Positions 9,934 to 21,942 of a DNA stretch of 64,000 nt are shown in pieces (within the stretch, counting starts at the first letter, position 1; every line of letters begins with the position of its first letter). Both the position numbers and the translations under genes were made by a program. This DNA is from Tetraselmis striata. Its lineage: Eukaryota > Chlorophyta > Chlorodendrophyceae > Chlorodendrales > Chlorodendraceae. Below the pieces are notes generated by a model, which searched no databases, had not been told where the DNA came from, and worked only from the letters and a program-made list of their open reading frames with translations. Where the stretch lies: assembly GCA_006384855.1 (NCBI GenBank), contig VCJN01000783.1, positions 54,070 to 118,069 on the forward strand, read 5' to 3'.

Positions 9934-12900
9934 GTCGAAAACCTATGGTACCGCAAGCCGCAGACACAGCCAGTCACCTCCCTTGCAGTGGCAGCGGACG
10001 GCGCGCATGTGTACAGTGGCGCAGACCTGTCCGCGCCGGTGCCCGGCTTACGCGACACCGACACAGCCCGACAGCAGGCGGCCGTAACTGTCCTTTCTTG
10101 CAGCGATGGCTCGCTCGTCGGGTCCCTGCACTGCGAAGCAAGCACGGTCGTCTCTAGCGTACATGTGGACGCCGGGGCACAAGGTGGGGGGGGGGGGGGG
10201 GGGGGGGGGGGCGATGCTATTGATGAGCTCGCCGAATTACGCAATCCGCCGAATTAAGAAGCCAATTATGTCTGCGCGGGGTCAGACCGCCACAGCTGCC
10301 AGCTCGGTGTGTTTCGTCCTTGACTTGTCCCTCTGCTTGCCATGTGCATAATCAGGCAGTGGCACCAAGGTCTGGTGCATCGATGGCAATGGGTCTCTGT
10401 GGATGCTTCCTGCGCTGACAGCGGATGCCCCCAGCGGCCGAGAGCTGTACATGACTCCTCACAGCACGCACGATGGCAGTCAGCGCAAGTCGCATGCAGC
10501 GGCTTTGCCGTCAGGAAATCTGGCAGATACCTGTGCGCAAGGGCTGTCCGTCGACGACGCCAACAGCGTCCACTCGCGGCCTGCTGCCGAAAAAAATGAC
10601 CCTCAGCTCAGCGCAGACCAAACCATGGGCACCACAGATGCGCCTCAAGGCAAGAATGACAGCTCTGTCGTCGCCGAGCAACAACCTACAGAAGCCCCCA
10701 AACTTTCCCAGAACGAGGCACCCATGCCTACCCCCTCGACGTTTCAGAAAGCCCTAGGGTAAGCGCAATACTGTGAGGCTGTCCCGGGGGGATCGTGGGG
10801 TTTGGGTGCGTGCCTACGTAGCTTTGTAAATGCAGTTGTGCAGAAATGTCAGTCTTAGATGCATGCGATGTGGCCGCACAGGTATCGAGGCCCACGAGCT
10901 GGATTTGCGTACCGGAATGGTCCTTGGGGGAAGGGCTACTACGCAAAGGGGCTGATGTCTTCCGGGAGCGTCCACACCGTCCCCCCACACGAGGAGTACC
11001 CGCCCAACAGCGCTCAGGAGGACGAGCGCGCTGCCCCCGAGGCGCCCAGCCATGACGCAAAGTGCGGATCGGATGGCCCACAGAAGGAGGAACGCACCGA
11101 CATGTCTCCGCTCCCCGAGACCAAGTCCTTGCAAGGCGCGTCTCTGGTCCCCAAGGACGTCCAGGAGCGGCGCAGCCTCATCAAGCAGATGATGGCAAAG
11201 TCCACCGCGAGAATCAGGTGTTCTGTGATGACATCCGACAGGAAGCTCCTCGTGACAGGTGATACCCAGGCGGCCCTCTCCCGCGGTCCTGTCTATCATG
11301 CAGCAGCCCACCTTGACACCGCTTTGCCACGTGGATTCGCTTGAATACTCGAGCATTATCGCAGTGGACACAATCAACAGGTTTACGTCCATTACGGTTG
11401 ATGCGCTAATCGCAAGCACTGATGGTTTGTATCGATACATGTGCCGCATGCATCCAAACCCCTTGCTCAATGCCCAGTCGCTCTGAGCTCAGTCTCTCGC
11501 AGCAGACCTCCGGGGTTCCGTGATGCCCAGCTACTCATGTCAATCTCGGCTTCACACCAGCCCTCAACATCCACACACCAAAGCTCACGCATGCGCTGCA
11601 TTCAAACGTCAAAACCTCGCGACGCCAAATTCTGGAGGCTTAAAGTCATCGCTGTGATTGGCGGGCAAGAACCATCAAAATGTGTCGAATCGTCTACAAA
11701 TACGCGCGAGTGCCGTGGCGGTACGAGTAATACGAACACTGCAAACAAGACCCTCCTCTCCCTGCCAGAGGTCAAATTTAGACGAAGCTATAGCGACTGT
11801 TCTTTATAGGTTTCATGCAAGCCCAACGCGACGCATATATCAATAAGGGCTTACATAAATGCGCCGACACCCATTTCATGTGCAACCTATAAAGACCCCC
11901 CCTCCCCCGGAAAACACTCACACATATGTATGTATGTATAATATATATGAAGTAACTTGACAGTTGAATCAGCGATGCGTCGATTTTTCAGAAAATTTTA
12001 AAAGAACGGGTTCTATATCACTGGCCTACAGTTCCATGAATTGCATTGCCAGCGCTTTGAAGTACCAGCAGCGAGCGCTTGCATTGCCAGCGCTTTGCAG
12101 TACCTGGTTTTTTTTTCCATTAATACCAGGAGCGAGTAGCGAGTACCAGTACTCATAGCCTCCCAACCGTGAGATCGTAATCGGACGGCTGTGTAATTAA
12201 GGACCGTGGGTGGGCGGGCAGGCGGGCAGGCGGGCGGGCGGGTGGGTGGATTATAGTACTTAGTAGTACATGCCAGTAGATAAGCGCTTTAGAAATGCAC
12301 CTATAGGCCAGATCCGCTGCACTAGATCTGGCATCTAGATCTGTACGGGTAGGGGGGGTACCCGTACGGCAATAAAGCTCACCGCCGAAAAATCGACGCT
12401 TCGCTGGATAACTATATATATTACATCTGCATGACATTCTGCTGCGCGATTCTGAGTTGTCGCCCTCCATTCGCCACACAGGTTCCAACGCTCTCAACGA
12501 CTCCCGCGCGAGGGTATGGCGCGCCCAGGACATGTCCCTGCTCCACTCCCTGGTTGGTCACTCCAACAACGTCCTCGTGGCGGCACTCTCGGCGAGCGAG
12601 GAGACCCTGTTCACGGGCTCCTACGACGGCCTGATCAAGGAGTGGGACTTGCTGACGGGGGACTTCATACGGGACCTCAGGTGCAGACAAGGGCTGTTCG
12701 CCTTGAAGTACATTTACACACATTCATATTAGACGGATACGTATTCGCAATTCCGTATTCACTAGCTCGGGACGCTGAGTATCGATGCGAGTTAGCACGC
12801 ATGTATCCGGTGGCCGTAATGATCCTTTGCCGTGTTGAGATGGCGAGCAAAAATCCCTTGGTTCCGACGCTGCTTCGGGGTTTGTATGTGGCTTGTCCTC

Positions 12901-14625
12901 CTATGGGTGGCGGCGCGCTCATAAGAATCGCGTAATGAGACACTCTTTGGGGGGTAATGTGGGCAGTTTTATAGTTTTGTCACATATTTGTTTGATCTTA
13001 TGTTGGCAAAAGGCGGGCCCTTCCATACGAATGCTTTTTAGTAGGTATGTCGGCAGTGGACTGTACAAATCCGCAACAGCCGGACACGTGCAGTGAATAT
13101 GTCCTGTGGCACCACATGCCCGGATTCCAAACCTGCAGCACAACCCCTAAAATTGATCAGCATGCAATGTACATATATACATGCATATGTACATATATAA
13201 GTGCAATATGTATGTATATGTATACAATATGTATAGCTATGTATATGTATATGTATGTATATGTATATAGTATGTACAGGTAGTAATATTTATGTATGTA
13301 TGATGATATACATGTATATGTGTATTTCCAGAGCATGTTAGTATGCATGTAACATACATAATCATTGGTACTGTGTTACTAATCCGATATTGCCACAGTT
13401 TCCCACAGCGGCTGCAGACTGAAGGCTTTCCAATGCCCTTAAACCCCGACGCGCAACCCCAGGGGTCACCGCAGCGGCATCAGGGGGCTGGTGGCCAGCC
13501 CGGATGGCAAGGCGCTGTACTCCTGCGCGGCGGACAACAGCGTGCGCCACTGGGACCTGGCCAGCGGCCTGTGCCGCCGCTCCTTCCAGGGCCGCCACGA
13601 GGACAGCACCTGGCCCGTCTGCATCGGCATGTCCGCCGACGGACAGTTTGTGGCCACCGGCTCCAACGGCATGCTGAGCAAGAGCACCATCAAGGTCTTC
13701 CACGCCACCGGCAGCACGCACAGGTGAGGTCACCCCTGGCGCAGGATGAAGCACCCCTGGTCGGTAGCGCTCACCAAAGTACATTCCGCTGCATTGGCCG
13801 GCACCGAGCTACGGGCGGGCGGTGGCATTTCGGGCCATTTCCATCGCTTACATCGCTGTCTGACAATATCCGCTTCGCGCGATGTTTGCCCGATACCATT
13901 CCCAACAAGCACCCCCCCCCCCCCCCCCCCCCCCCCAATCCCTTCCCCATCGTTGAAGCATACGAAATCACGGGCTTTTCATCCTTGACCTGAAGCTTTT
14001 GATGTCGTTGTCGTGCATATAGGGGATATCACATGTTGTTAGGCTAGTATGGCTTTACATATCTGATAGATATATAGGCTTAGAATCCAAGACAGAACTA
14101 AACTCTTAAAGATCAACCCACAGTTCGCAGTTAATTAGTTTCGTGAATGTATGAAAAGTATAGAATCTATGAGGTCTCTGAATCCTTTCCTGGCGCCGAC
14201 ACCGGTGGTGCGAGCACTGGGAGTAGGAACCTTCCCTCCCCGCCAGAGGTCACCACCGACAATCATACCTCCGACACCATAGCGGAACTGCAGTGAGGCT
14301 TCCTGTAGCGTTTGCATGCAGGCCGCCCAATGTGAGGTATTGACGCTTGTAGGGGGCATCGTCAGCCGTAATATCGGGATGCGAGTCGCTGCAACTGACG
14401 TGACACCCCCGCTGCGGTGGACCGCCCGGGCGCAGGGATGCCGGGAAGTGCCTGGCGACGATCTCCCACTTTGGGGACTCCACCGGCAGCGTGTTCGCGC
14501 TGGCGTTCTCGCCCGACAGCAAGCTGCTCATCTCCGCCGGCACCGACGGCAGCGTGGCCGCGTGGCGGCTGTCGTGGCGGAGCAGGCGGCTCGGCGACAG
14601 CAAGCTCAAGACTGGGTTCCTCTGA
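9934..14625 (+). CDS. WD40-repeat protein, at least six exons (5' end unresolved)
   Basis: Exons 9934-10183, 10356-10758, 10882-11258, 12482-12680, 13463-13723 and 14436-14625 join with matching phases into 559 codons plus stop, and every junction falls inside a readable WD repeat. Repeat units include PVTSLAVAADGAHVYSGA, ASEETLFTGSYDGLIKEWDL, SPDGKALYSCAADNSVRHWD, MSADGQFVATGSNG and SPDSKLLISAGTDGSVAAWR; the D-x-x-W-x-x-G-type blade ends are clear. WD40 proteins are beta-propeller scaffolds. Between the second and fourth blades lies a long polar Ser/Gln/Pro-rich linker (exon 2), followed by the Gly/Tyr-rich motif YRGPRAGFAYRNGPWGKG in exon 3. The first listed exon starts at a phase-0 acceptor (CTCCAG), so at least one upstream exon is missing. 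The first intron opens with GT and then 26 G. The partner complex is unknown. Confidence 0.8.
10186..10211. repeat. Poly-G tract, 26 nt, at the 5' end of a WD40-gene intron
   Basis: It directly follows the GT donor at 10184-10185, so the transcript would carry 26 G inside the 5' splice site region. Confidence 0.9.
12343..12367. repeat. Hairpin GTACGGGTA / TACCCGTAC with G-rich loop
   Basis: Nine-bp perfect arms (12343-12351 and 12359-12367) around a G loop, inside the long intron upstream of exon 12482. A GGGC/GGGT-rich minisatellite lies at about 12207-12248 in the same intron. Confidence 0.6.
13160..13350. repeat. TATG/TATA-rich simple repeat in WD40-gene intron
   Basis: Degenerate runs of ATGTATATGTAT words fill this stretch of the intron between exons 12482-12680 and 13463-13723. 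Confidence 0.8.
13912..13936. repeat. Poly-C tract, 25 nt, in the last WD40-gene intron
   Basis: Uninterrupted C run between exons 13463-13723 and 14436-14625. A second run of 19 C lies at 14994-15012 in the 3' flank. Confidence 0.95.
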
Positions 14626-15593
14626 GGCGAGCAGCTGGCTATGTACACAATGGCCCCATCCAGCACGAAGACAGAACTGACCAGAGTAGCTCCTCACCCA
14701 TGCCGGAACGTTCGCTCCATGATGGTGGAGCCGATGCCCGAGCTAACATAGCTTTACCGACCGGAAACAACGTGTGTGTTGGTGGCGGAGGCGCCAACGC
14801 ATCGTGCGCAATGGCCTGTGTATAGCTGCCCCGCAATATTGTGAATGGTCGCATCTGCCTGATAGACACCTAGACGCCACTGCTTTATTCCACAACCCTG
14901 CCAAACTAAAACGAAAATGCCGATTCGTGCCTCAATGCTGCCCAGGTATCAACAACGATCTAAATAAGACTTTATTGGAATGTTGTATGACGACCCCCCC
15001 CCCCCCCCCCCCTCTTATTGCTGGCGCTCCCTATTTCACATCCCCGTGATTGTCGGTACCCGGGGATGCTGCCGCCCTTCAAAGAACGCCCTCTCTGCAT
15101 GGAGGTGCAACCAGTAGACACGAGTGCAAGCGGTACAGCGTCCAGGGTTGACCCGCGGCACGCCTCAGGTGCAGCGCCAAGTCTGCAGCTGCAGTTGAAC
15201 ATGTGAATTCAAGTCCCGATTGAGAGGCTGGGCTGGATCAGACAGCCAGGAGGCGCCGGAGGTGTCAACCATGCTCTTTGAAATTTGGTAGAATTCAATC
15301 ATGGGACTGCCCCATGCTAGCTGTCTCACGGCCCGGCTGCGTGAACCCGCATAGGGCCAGTGAGGCCCGTAGTTGCACGTCGCCCGTTGAGGGCCCATGA
15401 CCATGCTACCACAATCACATGATGGCAGATACAACGCAATTGCCAAAGGTGGCCATGTGGCGCAAATAGTCTTGACCGGCCATGGAGAGGAGCCACTCCA
15501 AAGAGGTCCGCATAGGGCGGCCGTAGCCCGCAGCATGCAGCCCTCTGAAGCATCAGCCCTAAGCCGACGCGCTGTGCATGATGCGTGGCCGCC
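14626..15593. other. Convergent intergenic space
   Basis: This lies between the stops of the WD40 gene (plus) and the CIMIP2-like gene (minus). It contains the 19-C run at 14994-15012. No ORF with motif support is seen. Confidence 0.5.
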
Positions 15594-18500
15594 TTAAAAG
15601 CTCGTCATGCTTCCGTACGTTCGGCCAAATGTGTGCTGCAAGCCCGGCAAGTGGCCCGTATACCCCGGGATCTTCCCGCCGCCCAGCCGAGACGAGTCCA
15701 TTGTGCTGGAGAAGGTCTGGTCGAAGCGCTGCGTGCCGCCGGCGGTGCTGTGGAAGCATCCAGTGGGGCGGTTGTCGCCCAGGCCGGGCATGCTGTCGGG
15801 AATGGTCCAGCTCGCAGGCTCAGATCTGTCCAGAATGGCGGTGTGCGCGGTGCCTGCGCTCACCATCTCCCTGTGAGGACACAGAGAGGGTAAAGTGCGG
15901 GAGTGAGGGACTCGGCGTTCATCCGGGTTGCGGCAGGCTGGCAATGTCGTCATGCGACTGCTAGGGGATTGCACGGGTTCCCCGGCTAGACTATGCAACT
16001 ACGGGTACTATCCAACTACAGGTACTACACGATAGGACACCGAGCGGTACGGGTACCTATCAAGACATGGATGGACCAGGAACAGACCCTACTAGTACGG
16101 GGTCTAACTTCCAGGTGGTAAGTATATATAGAGGAAAGGCATGCCTTGTAGCACACTCAGGTCGGAATACACGAATGTCGTGTCGGTAATCGCCATTCCG
16201 AATATTGAAACCGCCGCGGTTTGCGGAACACTTGCAGACGGTTTCGGAAGTCCCTGTTGGAGCTATTGTATTTTAATAGACGACTAGTGCGCCACTCCTA
16301 GAATCCTGTAGTAGTATCAAATCATAATTTCGGAGGTCATGTGACCGTCATGAGAAACAATGTGTGCATACTATGAATGCCCGCGATAAATAATGCTTAA
16401 ACCCAGTCGCGGTGCCAACAGATGATAGCTGCGCCGCAGTGAGTCGCGTCACGCCTGTTATGTACGCAAGCGCAATGCGCCATGCCAACAGCACGCAGGT
16501 GAGGCATCCTACCTTGAAAAGGTCTGAGCAATGACGTGGTTCCGCCTGGCAGGGATGAACCCCGTGTACCCAGCAGGCGGAGGCCCCTGTCCGCGGCCAA
16601 ACACCGCTCAGTTGCAAGCGGCGGCGACACGGCGCTGGCAGACGAGCAAACCGCTCCGGCATTGACATCCTGCGTGAAGCGCACTCACCTGCAGGTGCTC
16701 GTCTACCAGCGGCCTGTCGGCACCGAAGCCCTTGAAGTGCTCTGGCCTGCGGCATTCACCCAACGCGGCAGTCAAGACAATGGGATTCGCGCCAAGAGAC
16801 GCACATGCTTTGCGTGCCATGCCACTGCCCCGGGTTCTTTGCCATCGAATGGACCCCAACTTCATCCCTGTGAGCCTCCCCCCCCCTATCCTGTCTGTGG
16901 GTCTGTCTGTCGCACCTGGCGGTCACCTCCTCCGCATTGAGCTTCCGGGTGGTGTTGCCGTACGTCTGGGAGTAGATGTGCTGATTGGCTGCGACGTAGC
17001 CACTGCAAAGCCGCCGATAACCCACCCCTCAGTTCATCCATCAGCACCCAAACAGTGCCCCCAGCATCTGCGTTGGCACTCTCCTCAGGCTGTGTGTGTA
17101 TCACTGGCCGCAGATGAGTGCGCATCGAACGCCCCATCAAGATGAGACTGCGCAGCCATGAACCCAATCGCGGAAGGACGTACCCGTAGCCAGGTATATT
17201 CCCTGTTGTGTCCAGCGCAATCGGAGGCAACTCCTCCTGAGGGATCGCCAGCCCGGTGATTCACCATTCAGCACCGCTGCCCGGCCCCCTGATGCCAATA
17301 AGGACAAGGAATGGGTCTCCTGCATGCGGCGGCGCGGGCCGACCTTGAGCGGGACGCCCGTCACAAACTCCCTCGCCTTCTTCAGCGTCTGGGCCTCCTT
17401 CGTCCCGGCCCGCATCTCACTGGAGCGCAGCTTACCCGACCCCTGAGGTCAACATACGGCACATCATCATGACATTTGACGAAAGGAAGCGATGCACTCG
17501 GGACTCCGGGGCTGGGGGGGGGAGGGGGGAGGGCATGCACGGAGCCCGCCCCTAACCGTAACACTTGGTTTGCAGGTCCAGAAACTAATAAATAATTTGC
17601 AACATTGACATGGGGTATCGTACAATTGAATATGATCTGAGGGCCAAAAATGATATTGAATTGTTTTGAAGCTTCGCGTCGGAACATTTGTGATGTATCC
17701 GTGCTGCATTCCGATCTATTTTTTCTTTTTTTAATAGTTTGCTTTTCTTGGTGGGGGGTCAGAAATGTTACTTATCCGCAGACCGTTTGTTTGTATGGAC
17801 GGTATAAGTACTGTTTTTGCGGTACATTTTGGTAGATTTTGCGGACCAATATAGTTCTCCCGGGGCGAAAAAATAGTTTCCACTCTACGCCCTTCGGAGG
17901 GAGGGGAGACAAAGAGTTTTTTCACCTTATACCAGATATCGAGCCCAATGCGTGGCAGTTACGTGTGCTACCAGTAGTGTGAATGAAGCACTCACCGCGA
18001 CGATGAGGTGATGCGGTTTGGTGACCACTAGAGGCCGCTGGTCCACGCATTCCACCAGCTTTGTCGGGTTGTCGTCCCTCAGCAATGTTTGCTCGGCAAT
18101 GGCCTGGGTTGCAGGAATATATGGGCTCAGCGACAGGGGCCGGCTGCTGCTGCATTTGTCACCTTTCACTGCAGGCAGTGACCTGTCACCTGTCACTCAC
18201 CCCCTTGCGGCAGGATTCCGCGTACGTGCAGCCGTAGACGTGGTTCCTTGAGCCGGGCACAAAGCCTGTGTAGCCTGGGATACGAGCGGCAACCGGATTG
18301 GTACGGACAACACGCTCCTGCACCAGCGGCTTGGATGGTTTTCCGAATTCCGGGACGACGCCAGAGCGGATAACGCTCTTCATGTGATCCTGTCGTTCAA
18401 TGCCCCGCATCGCCCCCAACGACGTTATGAGCACTGTCAGCTTCGAGGCAGGGCACGGGGAAAAGCAGTTGAGCCGCCTGAGTTATGAGCATCCAGGGGG

Positions 18501-18678
18501 TGGGAGGGGGGAAGGCTGGTGGGAACTGCTATCGCTCGCTTACCGCTGCGTCAATGGCCGAGCCGAACGTTTTGCCCATGGTGTGCGTGCGCACCCCCGG
18601 CACATGCCCGCGGTAACCCGGCGGGAGCTTGCGCCCGGTGTTCGCCGCCTGCATTTTCCGGTACTCATCAATATCCAT
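15594..18678 (-). CDS. CIMIP2/FAM166-like (UPF0605, DUF2475) protein, nine exons
   Basis: Minus-strand exons 18678-18544, 18389-18190, 18143-17996, 17442-17275, 17236-17184, 17002-16916, 16746-16689, 16586-16513 and 15870-15594 close in frame to 1200 nt (399 residues). The protein repeats a signature five times: LPPGYRGHVPGVRTHTMGKT, RIPGYTGFVPGSRNHVYGCT, NIPGYGGYVAANQHIYSQTY, PPAGYTGFIPARRNHVIAQT and KIPGYTGHLPGLQHTFGRTY, that is, P-G-Y-x-G-[HFY]-[VIL]-P followed by a T-[YF] pair. This is the hallmark of UPF0605/FAM166 proteins, known as ciliary microtubule inner proteins. An axonemal or cytoskeletal role is inferred from the family. Two introns (38 and about 46 nt) are very short, so the junctions after exons 2 and 4 are less certain; the others are supported by phase and motif. 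The start is ATG 18678 (MDIDEYRKM). It is divergent from the NXD1-like gene. Confidence 0.8.
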
Positions 18679-19444
18679 GCTGGGCGAGATGAGCCGCCTC
18701 GCGAAAGGTTCCGAAAGTACTGGACTCGCTTTGCAGGCACGGAGGGTAGCGCAAGGACCGCCCCCGGCTGTCTACTGTCGGCTGTCGCGGCTCACAGCGT
18801 TTCTCTCGTGCAGCGACGTCCGGGGTTTATCTGTGAACACCAGCGAGCTGCGACAGGCCGACAATACACCAGCGACAAGCGGTGCTACGTGCAGCTATCA
18901 TGCCTTGCTTCCGTTTGGCTGTCCCCCGTCGCTTTGCCTGGCCGGCGTTCGGTTTCCTGTAGGTGCACCCGTTGGCGGAAATGGCTTACAGGTGCCCGCG
19001 CTCCTGCGTTGGAATGCGGCATGCCGTAGTAGTCGCTACAGGGTGTACGCCTCGCGTACACGAGCGAGCACAGCATCGGCGCATGCGCCGCATCAGAACA
19101 AAAAACAGTAAAACACTTCAAGTCGGCGTGCGCCGCTCGCGCATTCGAGATTGGCGCGCGCGACGCGCGATAATGAAATCGATGGTGCTGGTGCTGCCGA
19201 TTAAAATATTGGCGCGCGCTAACATAATCGCGTCGTCCAGCGTGGCATGCAGGGCGGCGAGACCCGCTCTTGCGTGGCAGACAGCTGTGCAGCGGCGCAA
19301 AAACACTACGAAGATTCTGCGCGAGATGTTGAACGGCGGGATGGAACAGGGGGCACTGCGTTCACACCAACAGTTCAGCAGGTTTGGGGCGTTCTGCGGT
19401 TTGCCGAGTGCCCTGACAGGCAGGACTGCGTAGTCGAGGGCAAG
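18679..19444. promoter_or_regulatory. Divergent promoter region
   Basis: About 770 bp separate the start codons of the CIMIP2-like gene (minus) and the NXD1-like gene (plus), so both promoters, and possibly an upstream NXD1 exon, must lie here. No TATA box was identified with confidence. The GCGCGCGACGCGCG palindromic stretch near 19155 is notable. Confidence 0.4.
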
Positions 19445-20460
19445 ATGGGCTACGGCGAGGCGCCGTGGAGGTTCACGGGCCAGGCGCTGTATCAGCTGCA
19501 GCTGGTCAAGGCCGAGGAGGCGAAGAAGTATGTGCCGCCGGGGCTGAAGCTGGTGCAGGCGTTCGGCTACACGCTGGGCGGCTTTTACCTGGCTCGCTAC
19601 AAGGACTCCCCCGTGGGGTCCTTTGACGAGCTGGTTGCGATGGGCGGTCTCGTCTGGAACCCGCCCACCTCGTGTGCATGGGCGGCGCGAGTGTACGTGA
19701 GCAATAAGCAGGCCCGCAACCACGGCATTGCCTCCGTCGGCCTGCCGTCGCGGTTCGCCTCCTTCAACGAGACCCCGCCAGCGGAAGCAGGGGGGCGCAC
19801 GAGGGGCCTGGGCTGGTGGAGGCAGCCAGAGCAGGCGGGGGTGTTGCGAGGAGGGGCGACGCCCTCGCAGGAGCCGGCGAACCACCCGGTGCAGCTGCGG
19901 AACCGCGAAAGCAGCCTGGGAAGGCGGTTCGGCAAGCGCAATGGCATGGCCGAGCCCGTGTGCTCCCTGCAACTGCCGGACGCGATACCTGCCGGGCGCT
20001 GGATGGGCCCACGCATCAGTGTCGCCCTTCCCAGCTTTAGCGGCAAGACGGAGTCGCATCCGGGGATGCTCAGGTATGAGAATCGCCACTACGCAGCGTA
20101 GCCTGTTAATTTGTATGCAATGCAAGCGCCTGCTTCTGCTCCTCTGCTTCACATGCCTGCCTGCATGTACTGCGTCCCCATTCACTTTAGCTTTTGTTGG
20201 GAGAATGATGGGATGAAACGCCGATGGTGAGACATGTGCTTGGTCTCGCTCTATTGTCCCGTGTGTGCAGGTATGCCTGTCAGCTTGCAACGAATGTCAG
20301 CCTAGCATCCCCCGCCCGGGTAGACCTCCCAAGCAAAGCCAAAGACAGCGACAAGGACCATCCCGAGTCCCTGAGGGGGATCCTGTCAGGCCGTCCACTG
20401 GTAGCAATAGCATTCAACAACATGATAATGGATGTAGACGAGCCTGTGAAAGTGGACTAG
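19445..20460 (+). CDS. NXD1: NEOXANTHIN-DEFICIENT 1-like protein (acetoacetate decarboxylase-like fold), two exons
   Basis: Exons 19445-20073 and 20271-20460 (GTATGA donor, GTGCAG acceptor, phase 2) encode 272 residues. The N-terminal half matches the plant NXD1 family almost motif for motif: YGEAPWRFTGQALYQLQLVK, LVQAFGYTLGGFYLARYKDS, FDELVAMGGLVWNPPTSCAW, then VYVSNKQARNHGIASVGLPS. The second exon continues with YACQLATNVSL and ends SGRPLVAIAFNNMIMDVDEP. In land plants NXD1 is needed to accumulate neoxanthin, but its reaction is unknown; a plastid role in xanthophyll metabolism is inferred by homology. ATG 19445 fits the conserved beginning, yet the frame stays open to 19247, so a longer N-terminus or an upstream exon with a transit peptide is possible. 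Residues about 120-175 form a Gly/Arg-rich stretch. Confidence 0.88.
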
Positions 20461-20652
20461 GATGGCGTGGGATTTGGTGCATGTGCGGGCGCAGCATCAG
20501 GCTGATACTCACCACTGATTTCTCGGTTGATATTGAATGTCTATGCGGACAAGAGCATATCCCATGTGCCACTCAAGTACGGCATGGCTATACTGGTTAC
20601 GCCTACACCATTTAGAGCCAGCGTTGGGCCTGCCGGTATTTAATCCACCAAA

Positions 20653-21942
20653 TCAAACGCTCCTCAGGGACTCCATCGCGCTGCGAAATTCCATCACCGA
20701 CGCTGCGGCTTGTTGCAGCAACTCGTTGTGACGATCACTGAAAGTGGATAGGAACTCCTCATCGAACACTTGCAGCAGCACCTCCTCTTCGGGGGGGCCA
20801 AATTCTGCCTTCATGGAACAAGTGGGAACCTCCAGTGATATGGGGCCGAGCCCGGCGAATCTGTACTTGGCATCCTCTATAGTATACTCCAAGCTGGGTA
20901 GCTCACAGTCGCCGAAGTCGAGCTCTTTCCACTCGACAGCCTGCGTCATGCGCCGCAGCGTCGTCACTACTGACTGTGGGGTGGGAGCAGGAGAGGAAAT
21001 TATTCAAACAGGAAATCACGCAGAGACCAGATTCAGTTTTTCACCTGCCAGCTCTTGAATGTGCACTCGCCCGTGTGAACTACCAGCTCAATGGACGGCC
21101 CTGTGAGGACGCCTTTGCATTCCCAGGACCATGCAGTACAAACCGGGGATCAGGGACAGGTAGCAGTTGCTGTGGACAATTATATGTTGATACTCTTTGG
21201 AGTCGAGATGCATGCGCAGCGGAGCACAACTTCAATGGAGGCGCGGCATGATAAACGAGTGGCCAACCTTTGCGAGCCACTTGATTTGTCAAGACGCCTT
21301 CCTCTGAAATACAAAGAATACACCTACAGTAAGTTGTGTTTTCGCTACTGTACATCCAGATTGTCTGGGTTAATTGTGCAGTGTCAGAATTGAAAGTGCA
21401 ATTCATCCGAGACAAGCTATGACCTCACCACAAAACTCGGGTTCCATTGACTGCATCGACTTGTACATCACCTGTCAGAAATAATCAACGCTTGTTAGCT
21501 GTAGTTAGAACGTAATGCAAGTATGCACCCCCCGCCCTTTAGGAAATCAATGTTAGCAATTGCGCTCGCTGGCCAACACCGATGGTGTCGTCAAGTGCCT
21601 TAGGATTGTGTTAATATAGCCCAAAGCACGAGGGATAACAGTCATTCAGTACTTGGCGATGGATCCGTTGTTAGCTCCAGTTTCTGTTTGTATACGGGTT
21701 TTTGGTTATAACTCGGGCTACTGGCGGCAGTGGGAAGTACCAACCTCCGAAAGGGTCTCCACTCGAAAACGAGTGGTGTCCATCAGACTCAGCACCTCGT
21801 CTACAAGTCGATAACGAGGAGTTGAGGAAGAATGAGCACTTTCCATGCCATTCGTGCCGTCGGAAGCGCCTGACACAACGCTGATTTGAGCAGCTAGTAG
21901 CAATATGGCCCAGCTTCCGACTGCCATCCGCGAGACCGCCAT
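20653..21942 (-). CDS. Secreted or lumenal protein of unknown function, five exons
   Basis: Exons 21942-21745, 21471-21429, 21303-21268, 21100-21045 and 20973-20653 join in frame to 654 nt (217 residues). Each has GT/AG borders and matching phase. The N-terminus is a textbook signal peptide (MAVSRMAVGSWAILLLAAQI..VVSG), with likely cleavage after VVSG. The mature part is acidic and rich in predicted helix at its end (FDEEFLSTFSDRHNELLQQA), with a beta-like middle (IELVVHTGECTFKSWQSVVT). Cysteines in PEFC, GEC, DCEL and PTCS could pair as two disulfides, consistent with secretion. I recognise no family. It converges on the NXD1-like gene, with only 192 bp between the stops. A 36-nt microexon (21303-21268) is predicted; the model would fail if transcripts skip it. 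Confidence 0.6.

Noticed and set aside
18400..19111. Plus-strand ORFs of 160-209 codons near 18.4-19.1 kb
   Set aside because: They overlap exon 1 of the CIMIP2-like gene in antisense and have no motif.
19118..20290. 390-codon minus-strand ORF over the NXD1-like gene
   Set aside because: It is antisense to clear NXD1 motifs and its own sequence is low-complexity Arg/Pro/His.
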